Shown here: one piece after another, positions 10,330 through 20,715 of the stretch
How positions within the stretch are numbered: position 1 is the stretch's first letter
Layout of the letters: each line of letters begins with the position of its first letter
Source of the DNA: Saprospiraceae bacterium
GTDB lineage: Bacteria > Bacteroidota > Bacteroidia > Chitinophagales > Saprospiraceae
NCBI GenBank assembly: GCA_016714765.1
Contig: JADKCF010000043.1
Coordinates: 1 to 64,000 of the forward strand
Reading direction: 5' to 3'
DNA: 64,000 nt
The notes under the pieces: generated by a model
Told to the model about the DNA's origin: nothing
What the model saw: the letters and a program-made list of their open reading frames with translations, nothing else
Database searches by the model: none
Made by a program: the position numbers and the translations under genes

Positions 10330-10800
10330 ATGCGTTATTGGTTGGTAGTATTTTTACTTTTTCCTTTTAATGTTTTTAATCAGGTGCTGATCTCTCCCTC
10401 CGAATATAAGAGGCAGCAGATTTTATGGCATGGTGAGAAGTATCTTGGCAAGCCTTACAGGTCTACTGTAGGAAAACATATTTTTGACTGTTCAGGATAT
10501 GTAAAATTCCTTATGGCAGATATTGGGATCACTGTCACACGGAGTTCAGTATCCCAGGTACACGATGGCCAGAGAGTTCATAATATCAAAGAAGCCAAAC
10601 CAGGAGACATTATGGTATTCAAGGGGCGTAACCCCCGGAACAACCGACCTGGTCACGTCGGAATCGTCCATCACTGGGGACATGACACTTTATATTTTAT
10701 GCATTCGTCCAATACCAAAGGCGTCACCATAGACCATCTTTTAGACCCTTACTATGCCAGGAGATTTTTGCAGGTAAGGGACGTCATAGGTAATGAGTGA
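10330..10800 (+). CDS. Secreted NlpC/P60 family cell-wall hydrolase
   Basis: 156 residues. A signal peptide (about residues 1-18) sends it to the periplasm. The NlpC/P60 domain follows: catalytic Cys54 in IFDCSGYVKF, His109 in RPGHVGIV, and His125 in FMHSS as third residue. Enzymes of this family cut D-glutamyl-meso-diaminopimelate bonds in peptidoglycan. The catalytic residues are complete. It lies alone between a terminator and the convergent accC. Confidence 0.88.
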   Translation: MRYWLVVFLLFPFNVFNQVLISPSEYKRQQILWHGEKYLGKPYRSTVGKHIFDCSGYVKFLMADIGITVTRSSVSQVHDGQRVHNIKEAKPGDIMVFKGRNPRNNRPGHVGIVHHWGHDTLYFMHSSNTKGVTIDHLLDPYYARRFLQVRDVIGNE

Positions 10801-10818
10801 AAATAATGCTTTTACCAT

Positions 10819-12261
10819 TTAATAGGTCACAGGACGGACCTTCAGATCTGATTCGGATAGCAAGTGTTTTGCCAACCAGGCAGCAATCATCGCATCGTCC
10901 TTAACCATAGATTGTATACCTTCCTGGTGCCAATTTTTCTTTACAAAATTAGTATCAAAATTACCTGAAACAAAATCAGGATGTTTCATGACGAAGGTTC
11001 CGAAATCTAAGGTGGAAGCAATGCCTTCTATTTCGTATTGTTGTATGGCGTACATCATTTTTTCTATGGCAGCTTTGCGTGTAGGGCCATGTACTGTAAG
11101 TTTTGCAAGCATGGGATCATAATAAATTGGAATCTGCGCACCTTCTTCATAGCCATTGTCTACACGTATGCCATCGCCTTTAGGAAGCCGATATTTATAT
11201 AGTGTATTGATGCTTGGGACAAAATTGTCATATGGATCTTCTGCATAAACCCTTAGTTCTATGGCATGACCATTGATCTTAAGGTCATCTTGTGTAAAAG
11301 AAAGTTTTTCGCCCCGTGCTATCTTAATTTGTTCTTCTACCAAATCGAGGCCGGTTATCATTTCTGTAACAGGATGCTCCACCTGAAGTCTGGTATTCAT
11401 TTCCAAAAAATAAAATTTGTGGTCTGCGTCTACCAGAAACTCTACTGTACCAGCACCTTCATATTTGGCGGCAATGGCTACTTTGACGGCTGCTTCCCCC
11501 ATTGCCTTTCTGAGTTCCGGAGTTAGTATTGCACTTGGAGCCTCTTCTATTACTTTCTGATGACGTCGTTGTATAGAGCATTCTCTTTCAAAAAGATAAA
11601 CAGTATTTCCATAAGAATCTGCAAGAATCTGGATTTCAATATGTCTGGGGTTTGTGACAAATTTTTCAATAAAAACGGCCCCATTCCCAAATGAAGATGT
11701 AGCTTCATTGATGGCAAGCTGCATCTGATCAGCAAACTCTTCAGGAAAATTTACAAGCTTCATGCCTTTTCCACCACCACCTGCTGATGCTTTTACCAAT
11801 ACAGGATACCCAACTCCATCTGCTATAGTTTGCGCTTTTTCTATATCTGAAATGGCATAGTCTGTTCCAGGAACCATAGGTATTCCGAAACCTTTTACAG
11901 CATCTTTGGCTGAAAGCTTATCACCCATTATATCCATGGAGTAAGCAGAAGGTCCGATGAGTTTTATGTTGTTGTCCTGAAGTTTTAAAGCAAACGTTGA
12001 GTTTTCACTTAAAAATCCATATCCGGGATGTACACCATCTACCTGATGTGTTCTGCATATTTCTATAATTTTGTCTTGTTGTAGATATGATTCCGAACTC
12101 GGAGATAAGCCAACATAATAAGATTCATCAGCCATTTTTACATGCAGGGCATCTTTGTCAGCTTCAGAATAAATTGCTACACTCGTAATCCCTAATTTTT
12201 TAAGAGTTCTCATCACTCTGCAAGCTATCTCACCTCGATTGGCAACCAAAACTTTATTCAT
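10819..12261 (-). CDS. accC: Biotin carboxylase subunit of an acyl-CoA carboxylase
   Basis: 480 residues, ATP-grasp enzyme that carboxylates the biotin of a carrier protein using ATP and bicarbonate. It begins MNKVLVANRGEIACRV, the family start. The nucleotide loop GGGGKGMKLV is near residue 162, and FLEMNTRLQVEHPVTE, the metal and bicarbonate region, near residue 290. No accB or carboxyltransferase gene is adjacent, so it could serve acetyl-CoA or propionyl-CoA carboxylase; the sequence alone does not decide. The frame is intact. Convergent with the NlpC gene, with an 18 bp gap. Confidence 0.88.
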   Translation of the reverse strand: MNKVLVANRGEIACRVMRTLKKLGITSVAIYSEADKDALHVKMADESYYVGLSPSSESYLQQDKIIEICRTHQVDGVHPGYGFLSENSTFALKLQDNNIKLIGPSAYSMDIMGDKLSAKDAVKGFGIPMVPGTDYAISDIEKAQTIADGVGYPVLVKASAGGGGKGMKLVNFPEEFADQMQLAINEATSSFGNGAVFIEKFVTNPRHIEIQILADSYGNTVYLFERECSIQRRHQKVIEEAPSAILTPELRKAMGEAAVKVAIAAKYEGAGTVEFLVDADHKFYFLEMNTRLQVEHPVTEMITGLDLVEEQIKIARGEKLSFTQDDLKINGHAIELRVYAEDPYDNFVPSINTLYKYRLPKGDGIRVDNGYEEGAQIPIYYDPMLAKLTVHGPTRKAAIEKMMYAIQQYEIEGIASTLDFGTFVMKHPDFVSGNFDTNFVKKNWHQEGIQSMVKDDAMIAAWLAKHLLSESDLKVRPVTY

Positions 12262-12423
12262 GAAAAATATATTTTATTGTTGTTGGGAAAAGTTCATTTA
12301 AGGTATTAAAATCTTCATATAGATTGATATTTTAAAGTGGCACTAAGATAATTCGAAACTTCAAATATATGAGAGTTATAGACCGAAATTTGATATAATT
12401 AGATATTTTATATATTTAATTTG

Positions 12424-12431
12424 TATCTTTG
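12424..12431 (+). promoter_or_regulatory. Possible -7 promoter element for the giant adhesin gene
   Basis: TATCTTTG matches TAnnTTTG, 57 bp upstream of the ATG at 12488, in an AT-rich divergent intergenic region shared with accC. No -33 box at proper spacing is evident. Confidence 0.45.
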
Positions 12432-12487
12432 TCGCTGTTTAGCGCATTTCCCTTTCATTTATTTATTTAACGGTAAAGAATTTACTG

Positions 12488-15400
12488 ATGAAGTATTTTG
12501 TTATATTATTTAATTTATTGCTGGGGATTCTTACTGTTAACAGTCAGTGTGGCTTAACTAGTTCTATTGTTTTAAAGGATCTGGACAATGAGATGGCCGA
12601 TACAACCAATGTCTCTATCGTTGTATCCGGAGCAGTAAATAATAATCTTGCTACTATACAGCAAGGATTATGCGGGGTGCAACTTAAGTTCAAACATCCT
12701 TTCATGAAGGAATTATTTATTGAACTTACATCTCCATCCGGAGAAAAAATCACATTAGTTGGCGGCGAAATCGTGGCTACCAATACACCGTTTATCACAT
12801 GGGATGTTACTTTTGTGCCTTGTCCAGCCACAGCTGTACCTGATCCGGGGTTCGAACCACAATGGGAAAATAATCAGATTTGGCAAAGTTTTAATACCTA
12901 TTCCGGTCAGTATCATCCATATTTAGGATGTCTTGGAGACTTTGATATAGGAACTGTCAATGGGACATGGACACTAAGGTGTATTGATTTTGAAGATGAA
13001 GGAAAAGGTACATTATTAAATGCTCAGCTTATATTTTGTCAGGAGCAAGGTATCAGTTGCAGCGAATGTGTTTTAAATCCGGGCAATATATCAAATCCGG
13101 ACATATTTACTTGCCAGGGCGATCCTGCACTCAACTTACAAATCAATAAAACGTTTCCAGGCAATGTTTTTAATGATACAATTTACAATTATACAAATGT
13201 AATTTTTAAAGATAGCACGATCATTAGATATCAGAATGCACCGGATCTCAGGACTTCCAATCCTGGTGTTTATACTATATGTGGTCTGCAGTCTGCCAAA
13301 GCTCAGGCTAGTATTATTCCTGCTATCGGCACAAGGTATGACAATCTTACCCTTGAAAATTATTTTTTCAATAAGGGGGCTTGCGCTAGTGTGTCAGATA
13401 GCTGTGTCAACGTGACTATTTCTGCTTCTACACCTCCGGTTAATATTGTAAAATATATATGTAAGAATGATGTTTTTACAGTCGGTAATTCGAATTATAA
13501 TCAGCCTGGAATTTACAATATTGTGATAGAAAACGGGGTTTGTGATTCTGTGGTTAATTTGGATTTGAGGATCATTGATATACAGGCCGACATACTTGCT
13601 GACAGGGACTCCATCACCTGCAACGGAAACACCATTGCACTTCAAGGCTCTAATAAGGGTACAGTCGTCAATCCTCTGAATTATCGGTGGTTTACTTTAG
13701 ATGGAATAATCAGTACTGATGTAACAGACTTTATCGTAGACGTCACCCAGGCAGGAACTTATTTTCTTGAGATCACTGGCACGTCTAATGGTGTTACATG
13801 TAAGGACACCACTACTAAAATTATTATCGAAGATGAAAGTTTTCCCGTTATTTCATTTATAACAGATACGATCACGTGTGCAAAAGATACCATACTCATT
13901 TCCTCTCAAATTTCATTGCCAGTTGTAACCACGACATGGTCTTCTGTCGCTACACTACCTTTTGGAGAGACTAGTACAGGCATCAAAGTTTGGAAGCCAG
14001 GTGTTTATTATCTTTCTGTTATAGGCGAAAACGGATGCCCCTCCACAGATTCTATTACTGTGATAGAGGATAAATTGCTTAATGATGCCAATATTTCAGT
14101 AGATACCATCAATTGTATTCTGGATTCTGTACAGATTATATTGATGGTTGATGAATCCAATGAGTATTCGTACCAATGGAGTGGGGTAGCACCTCAATAT
14201 ACTAATGAGAAACAACCATTTGTAAAATCTGAAGGCTTTTATTCATTATTATTTACTAATGTACACAATGGGTGTTCTAAGATTTATAATGTAGAAGTGA
14301 TAGCTGACCTGCGTCAACCAATAATTTTTCTAAACCCTTCAGATACCATAAACTGTAAAACAATCGAAGTCTCACCAGATTTGTCAGCTGATGTGCCAAT
14401 AGCTACATATAATTGGCAAGGTCCATCCTTTACATCTGGTGGAGCTAATCCAGTAATAAAAAACGAGGGTACTTACAATGTCACCATCACATCAGCTCTC
14501 AATGGTTGTCAGTCAAGCAGCAGTTTTGAAGTTTTCAAAGATAGTATTATCCCCAATTTAGTATTGATGGTGGACTCTATTTCATGTGATAAGGATTCTG
14601 TTCAGATTACCTTTTCTAGTGATAAGGCGATAGAATCCGTTTTTTGGTTTGGCCCTTTGGGCTTTGCTAGCCAGGAAATAGCACCCTATGTATCTGAACC
14701 TGGTGTGTACTATGTAGACTATTCTGGAAGGAATGGTTGTAAAGGATCAGAACAGATACAAGTTTCCTATGCATCTGATAAGCCAAAAGTAATTTATACA
14801 CTTGATTCACTTAGTTGTGGTCTTGATACCATCATGCTGAATGCTGCCGCTATATCAACCTCTTATACATATCAATGGGAAGGCCCCGGCCTTTTGGATG
14901 ATATTGTGGCAAGTCCAGGCATTTTTTTACCGGGCACCTACAAGGTTACCGTCACTGACCCAATAAATGGATGCACTACCGAACAGATTTTGGAAGTGGT
15001 GGATGACAGGATATACACAGACCCCCAAATATTGGTCGAACCATTGGATTGTCAAAAAGATAGTATTCAAATACAATTGCTCAACACAGATGTCAAATCC
15101 ATCCTATATACAGGGCCTGGGTTTACATCCGTGGAATTCAATCCTTATATAAATAATGTGGGCACTTATAGTTTTGTATTGGTCAATCAAAAAAATTGTG
15201 TAAGTGAAGGGACATTTGAAGTGATTAGAAATGACACATTGCCGATACTGAATCCACTTTTTGAACTGTTTACCTGTGGGAAGGACTCCGTGATGCTGCA
15301 GGGAGTTTCTTCAATGGCGGGTACTTCATATACCTGGCAAGGCCCTTCAGGATATACAAGGACAGGTGCAATAGTGTATGCAAAAACTGGTGGCCAATAT

Positions 15401-17898
15401 ACAGTAATGGGTATAGCTCCTAATGGGTGTAAAGCTGAAAAAATTATTAATATTGGATATGATACCATCTCGCCAAGAATGGAAATACTGCCCTCAGATA
15501 CCATCACTTGCATACGGGATACTGTAGTGCTCAAAACCAACTTTGATCCATCCATCGCCACTTTGCAATGGTCTTCCGGTATTCCTTCAGGAGATTATTT
15601 AAAAGTAATTGCACCAGGCACATACATAGCCACAGCACTTGGTAAAAATAATTGTATTACTGCTGATACAGTGGTGGTCATTGAAAACAAAATTTTGCCG
15701 GTGTTTAATGTCAGTGCATCGGTCATAACGTGCAAAAATATTTTATCCACAATTAAGATAGTACCGGGTCAGGATATAAAATCAATCAAATGGAATAATG
15801 CCACAAACCCTTCTTTTATCGAGGATGAAGCGCGTGAGGTCAATACTTCATTTTACGGTATGTATTCTTTTTGATTACAAATCTAGAAGGCTGCACCCTG
15901 GAGGGAAGGGTAGAAGTACTCACTGATACAGTACCTCCCCAAATTATCAGCATTATTCAGGACACCATAACCTGCAATCAAGTGACTGTACAAATAGGAG
16001 TAGTTTTAGATAAAAATGGAAAAGAGTTTTTGTGGAATGGACCTGGTGTCGTTGATGTAGTAACAGATAGTTTGCTGAGTGTTACCGAGGGTGGAAAATA
16101 TTTTTTAAAAATCACCGGAGACAATTCTTGTGTCAGCACCTCTGTTTTTGACATTATAAAAAGTAAAGATATACCAGAATATAATATATTTACAGATACT
16201 CTGACCTGTGATAACGGAAAAATAAATATTGGTGTCATTCCGGTTACAGGAAACTTGTCCTACAAATGGGAAGGGCCGGAAAATTTTGAAAGCTCCAGCC
16301 GTACTCCCAAAGTATTTTTGGCTGGAATATATAGGGTAACCGTGACAGGGGCGAATGGTTGTTCATCTACCAGTAATGTCACAGTTATAGAAAATAAAAT
16401 AAAGCCATCGATCACGATAAAAGATACTATTTTATTGCCATGTGATACCAGTCTCGTGAGCCTGACAGTAAACTCAGACCTGCCCTTATCCAGTTACAAG
16501 TGGGTTTTCCCTGACGGTACCATCGAGAACAGCAAAAATCCCGGCACTAGTGTACCTGGTATGTATCAAGTACAGGTGACAGGGCTAAATGGATGTCCAA
16601 GTGATATCCTTATATTTCAAATATTGGTAGACAATAAACCACCTGGATTTACTGTGAAAAGTGATACCATTACATGTTCTAATCCTGTTGCCCTACTTAT
16701 TGCCGGTAGCTTAGAAAATGATGTTTCCTACAAGTGGTTTAGCCCTTCCGGTGCGATCGTTAATGGCAGCACTTTAAGTACTATAGAATCTGGTTTTTTC
16801 AAACTCATCGTGTCCAACAACAGAGGTTGCAGGGATTCACTGCTGCTTGAAGTGGCAAGAGATACAATAAAACCAGGCATTATTATTGAAAAAACAGGTG
16901 ATATACAATGCAATGTAAGGGATGTGACATTGGATGCATCCGGATCAGATGGGCCAGAAGGATTTGATGTTTCGTGGTCGACATCCAACGGTAATATCAC
17001 ACAAAGTTTGTCAGAATATATAATAATGCTGGATACTCCCGGCTTTTACAGATTCAGTCTGATAAATAAAAAAAATGGATGTGCGGCATCAGAAAATGTC
17101 ATCATATCAGAAACTCCTCAGGCATTTACTTCTCTGGATTTTGAACTTATGTCACCTATCTGTCAAGAAATAAATAATGGCAGCATAGTCATCCAAAACT
17201 TAAATGGAACAGCACCCTATCACATTGTAGTCAATACAAAAGATCAAGGACAATCACTATCCTTGTTTAACCTAAGTGGAGGTAATTACAGTTATACTGT
17301 TACCGATAGTCTGGGTTGTGTGGTACAAAAAGATATTGTCTTGCCGAATGCCCCTGACCTCAATGTAGGGTTAGAAAAAGAAATGATTATACTCTTTGGT
17401 GATTCACTCCTTCTCGTTCCCCAGTATGTGCAAGATCCCACGGGGCGGGCTACACTAAAATGGTACATCAGGGATTCATTACTGTGTGAAGGTTGTCCTT
17501 CTTTATGGGTCAGGCCTTTTGTGAATACATATTACGAAGTAGAATATTCTGTCAATGGTCTTTGTAAAAAAACGGCACGGGTACTTGTAAAAGTGAAAAA
17601 TGATATTGAAAAATCCATCCCCAATGTTTTTGCTCCAGGCTCGGGAGGGGGTAATCCATTATTTTACATCCCTCAAGAGAGAGGGATTAAAATGATACAA
17701 TCGATAAAAATATTTGACAGGTGGGCCGAAAATGTATACCTGGTCCGTAACTTAATGGCAGGTGACTCATCTTTGGGATGGGACGGGACATTTAATGGAA
17801 AAGAGTGTCAGATGGGTATATATGTGGTAATTGCAGAATTAGTTTTGGCAGATGGGACTATCTGGAAGTATCAGGGAGATTTATTACTGGTGAGGTGA
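12488..17898 (+). CDS. Giant secreted adhesin: P-domain, about 15 Ig-like repeats, T9SS type B sorting domain; one frameshift
   Basis: Repaired, about 1,800 residues. A signal peptide ends near residue 20 (LLLGILTVNSQ). Residues about 20-185 form a proprotein-convertase P-domain-like beta sandwich (CGVQLKFKHPFMKELFIELT, then NGTWTLRCIDFEDEGKGTL). From about nt 13580 to 17110 run about 15 Ig/PKD-like units of 75-85 residues. The C-terminus (SIPNVFAPGSGGG, IKIFDRWAENVY, GWDGTFNGKECQMGIYV) is the gliding-motility C-terminal domain used as a T9SS type B signal, so the protein should reach the cell surface or be released. The frame is broken in the T5 run at 15868-15872; adding one T gives MYSFLITNLEGC and continues the repeat. 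A surface adhesion or matrix role is likely. Its 3' end overlaps the convergent glycosyltransferase by 28 bp. Confidence 0.85.
13580..17110 (+). repeat. Tandem Ig-like protein repeats inside the adhesin
   Basis: About 15 units, each starting near a D-[ST]-[IL]-[ST]-C motif (DSITCNGN, DTITCAKD, DTINCILD, DSISCDKD, DSLSCGLD, DTITCIRD, DTITCNQV, DTLTCDNG, DTITCSNP and others). The middle of a unit carries a W-x-GP element and the end a G-x-Y...NGC element. The paired cysteines could form one disulphide per unit. The repeats are divergent at DNA level, so they are old rather than a recent expansion. Confidence 0.8.
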
Positions 17899-18938
17899 TG
17901 GATTGCAAAAAGTAATTTTTCACGTCTTATAGGAAAAGAATATTTTTTCAATATGAGTTCTCTTATTAAAAACTGATCAATTTCCTTTTTATCTTGACAA
18001 ATGGTATGGAGGAGATTGTTTATTTGCACTTGATCTCTACTCATTAATATAAATCCTTTGTCCTCAACAATCTCAGGCATCATACCGACATTACTAACTA
18101 TTGGAATACATCCGCATAACATCGCTTCGCATAATGATAAACCAAAACTTTCAGAAATGGATAGTTGTAAATAGTATTTATGATTATTAAAATGAATAAT
18201 TAAATTGTCTTGAGGCACTTTGCCAATAATTTTAACATTAGGTAAATTGTTATCGTATCCAAAAATGGATTCAGAACCCAAAATGGTGAATCGAAAATCC
18301 TCGTTTTTCTTGGCAAAATTAAGAATTAAGTCAATACCCTTTAATTTTACATTTTTTTCAATATTGAGATCCAATGCAATTGTCAAAAATGATTTACTTT
18401 CTCGATTTGTATTTGTAACGTAAAACAAAGGTGTGTCTACACCATTGAATATGACTTGGTATGGAGTGTCAAACTTGTGAATAATGTTTTTCAATCCGAA
18501 TAGAGCGTTTTGATCTGTATAATAAGTTGATTGATTTTCAATTAGAAACTTGCTAACAGGTAATAACAAAGTTGCCTTTGAAATTGATTCTCTGGTAAAC
18601 CACTTTAATATCGGTTTTTGGAGATTACCATATTGTATTTCCGGAATGACGTTACAATCTGTGCCATGTAAAATTATTATGTGTTTTTTAAGGTTGAAAA
18701 AAGATAATGATGGCAAAATGTGTGATAGCCTGCTATTTGTGAAATAATGATATCGTATTTTCGCCACTTTATAAGTAAAAAGAAAAGTTGTGTTAATAAG
18801 AATAAAGGTGTAATTGCTTTGCTTTTGGGATCGAATACGAAATCAATAACATCAAACTGTGAAAATAATATTTCTCGTCTTTACTATAAAAGAAGATTTT
18901 CTTTGGTAATTATATAAGATTTTTGTTAAGGATTTCAT
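17871..18938 (-). CDS. Family 4-type glycosyltransferase, N-terminus frameshifted
   Basis: The clean C-terminal part (17871 to about 18767) shows the retaining GT-B signature SISESFGLSLCEAMLCGCIP (an E-x7-E motif) and a preceding Rossmann region with FTILGSESIFG and VKIIGKVPQDN. The N-terminal part lies in other frames: ATG at 18938 gives MKSLTKILYNYQRKSS, then DVIDFVFDPKSKAITPLF, then KYDIIISQIAG, with breaks near 18845 and 18730-18765. The start ATG overlaps the stop of the upstream FkbM gene (ATGA), so translation is coupled. Probable role: adding a sugar to a surface polysaccharide or glycoprotein. The acceptor is unknown. The gene is AT-rich. Confidence 0.7.
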
Positions 18939-19822
18939 GAATCATATCTGGCAATGTAATTACCCCATATTTCAAAATTTGTCAGTTTATCTGGTATCAA
19001 CTTACCTCTTTTAATAGAATAAAAACTATAACCAACCTCTTTGAAAAACATGAGTATATCATTTGTCTTATAACCTGCAGAATTAAAAGTTTCTTCGTTG
19101 ATTTCAATTAATACGAAAGGTTTAAATCTTTCGATACTTTTTTTCATACCTTGTAATGCAAATAACTCTGCTCCTTCGATATCTATTTTTACAAAGTCCA
19201 ATCTGGTTAGCTTTTCATAAAACAAATCGTCAAAAACTTTTATTTTAATTAACTGCTGAAGAGTGCTACGTTCGTTTGAACAATACAATGAAGACAAACC
19301 CTCATGTCTTCCATGATGCGGTTTCGTATCTAATGAAGTAAATATAGGAAGTTCGTTAGATTCATTTCCCAGCCCGAAATCGTATATTTCTATGTTGCTA
19401 AAATTATTATTTTTTTTATTAATTAGCAGTAATTCTCGCTGTTGGCTGACTGGTTCAAAAGAAAGAATTCTACCAGTTTTAATTTTAGAAGCGGCCAGTA
19501 AAGTAAATTCGCCCTGGTTTGCACCAATATCTACAAATGTCATTTCTGAATGTAGAAACCTGTTTAGAAAGAGAACTTCGTTCAAATGATGGAAACCAGT
19601 CCAGAAAATGGTACCGCCCATATATGTAAACCGATCTACAAAAATATAGACTTTATTAAACATTTCTATTTTCTGATAATCGGGATGATTGTAACTTTTA
19701 TATGTTGTTTTCCGAAGTAGTCTTCCGAATCTAACCACAACCATACCTAAGTAGTATGAAAGGTCAAAAGATAATAAAAATATCGAAATTTTTCTAATTG
19801 CCCAAGCTACAATATAGATCAT
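18935..19822 (-). CDS. FkbM family SAM-dependent methyltransferase (first of two)
   Basis: 295 residues. The SAM-binding motif I is FVDIGANQGEFTLLAA (about residues 97-112) and the later LDFVKIDIEGAELFALQGM is the FkbM signature. N-terminal residues about 1-40 are hydrophobic and may contact the membrane. FkbM enzymes O-methylate sugars or polyketides, and in glycan clusters they usually act on surface sugars. It starts 4 bp inside the upstream FkbM gene (ATGA overlap) and ends overlapping the glycosyltransferase start, so three genes are translationally coupled. The DNA is markedly AT-rich. Confidence 0.85.
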   Translation of the reverse strand: MIYIVAWAIRKISIFLLSFDLSYYLGMVVVRFGRLLRKTTYKSYNHPDYQKIEMFNKVYIFVDRFTYMGGTIFWTGFHHLNEVLFLNRFLHSEMTFVDIGANQGEFTLLAASKIKTGRILSFEPVSQQRELLLINKKNNNFSNIEIYDFGLGNESNELPIFTSLDTKPHHGRHEGLSSLYCSNERSTLQQLIKIKVFDDLFYEKLTRLDFVKIDIEGAELFALQGMKKSIERFKPFVLIEINEETFNSAGYKTNDILMFFKEVGYSFYSIKRGKLIPDKLTNFEIWGNYIARYDS

Positions 19823-20712
19823 TTTATAAATTTATTTAAAAGAAAAACCTTCTCTTCGGGCACAAATATATAATTTCTATCTTTAGATTCACTAAATTCT
19901 GTTACTAATGATAATGAATTGGTTTCTTCTATGTGGTGGAAGATGAGGTAATCAATACTGTTGATTATGTTTAATATTTTATTTTCTATCATATTGGGTA
20001 GCACCTCACAAATAATAATTGGTTTAAATCTTTTAATAGAGTCCATACTACCCAAAAGGACTTTGTCTTCAGTAGCTTCTGTATCAATTTTCATCAAATC
20101 AAGTGATTGAATATTGTTTTTTAGTACAAAATCATCTATAGTAATGCATGCAATTTGATATTTATTGATTTGACTACTTTCCCACGTGTTTTCAGTATTA
20201 CCTGTCCCGCTAACATGGTATTTTAAATACTTGAATTTCGGATTTATGTCTTCATAAAATTCAATATTGGTATTTTGGTTCCCGACTGCTTTTTGAATAG
20301 CAAAAGTATTTTCTAGATGATTATTCTTTATGTTTTGTTTCAGGAAGTGAAATGGGCCGTTTGATGGTTCAAAAGCATATACTTGAGTTTCTGGATTTGA
20401 CTTACTTGCAAGTACTGCATAGTATCCTATATTTGAACCAATATCAAAGAACGTTTTTGCACTTTTTGATACATCTATTAAAATATTTGAAAACTCAAAA
20501 TCACAGTATCTATGATTCCAAAAAAGCTCTCTTAACATTGGACTTGTTTCATTTGCAGTAAAATTTAGATTGTTGTTTTCTGAAAATATATGTATACGCC
20601 TGGAAACAGGAATTTTAAATTTATTTGGTATATATTTTTTAAAAGGATATAATGCATTTATAATTAAAGAATTAAGTATCCTTGAATAGAATATTTTGCG
20701 AATAAAGCTCAT
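19819..20712 (-). CDS. FkbM family SAM-dependent methyltransferase (second)
   Basis: 297 residues. Motif I TFFDIGSNIGYYAVLAS is at about residues 88-104, and LDLMKIDTEATEDKVLLGS near residue 205 replaces the usual KIDIEGAE, so the acidic pattern is altered but recognisable. It is only distantly similar to the neighbouring FkbM protein, so the two probably methylate different positions rather than being a recent duplication. It lies 3 bp after the upstream T9SS cargo gene's stop and overlaps the next gene by 4 bp, forming a tight cluster. Probable target: a surface glycan. Confidence 0.83.
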   Translation of the reverse strand: MSFIRKIFYSRILNSLIINALYPFKKYIPNKFKIPVSRRIHIFSENNNLNFTANETSPMLRELFWNHRYCDFEFSNILIDVSKSAKTFFDIGSNIGYYAVLASKSNPETQVYAFEPSNGPFHFLKQNIKNNHLENTFAIQKAVGNQNTNIEFYEDINPKFKYLKYHVSGTGNTENTWESSQINKYQIACITIDDFVLKNNIQSLDLMKIDTEATEDKVLLGSMDSIKRFKPIIICEVLPNMIENKILNIINSIDYLIFHHIEETNSLSLVTEFSESKDRNYIFVPEEKVFLLNKFIK

Positions 20713-20715
20713 TTT

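Noticed and set aside
15187..15561. 124-codon minus-strand open frame inside the adhesin repeats
   Set aside because: It is antisense to the repeats and reflects their composition only.
13580..17110. CRISPR-like array suspected from the regular repeat spacing
   Set aside because: The units are 225-255 bp, differ at DNA level, lie in an open frame, and have no short palindromic repeat or cas gene nearby.
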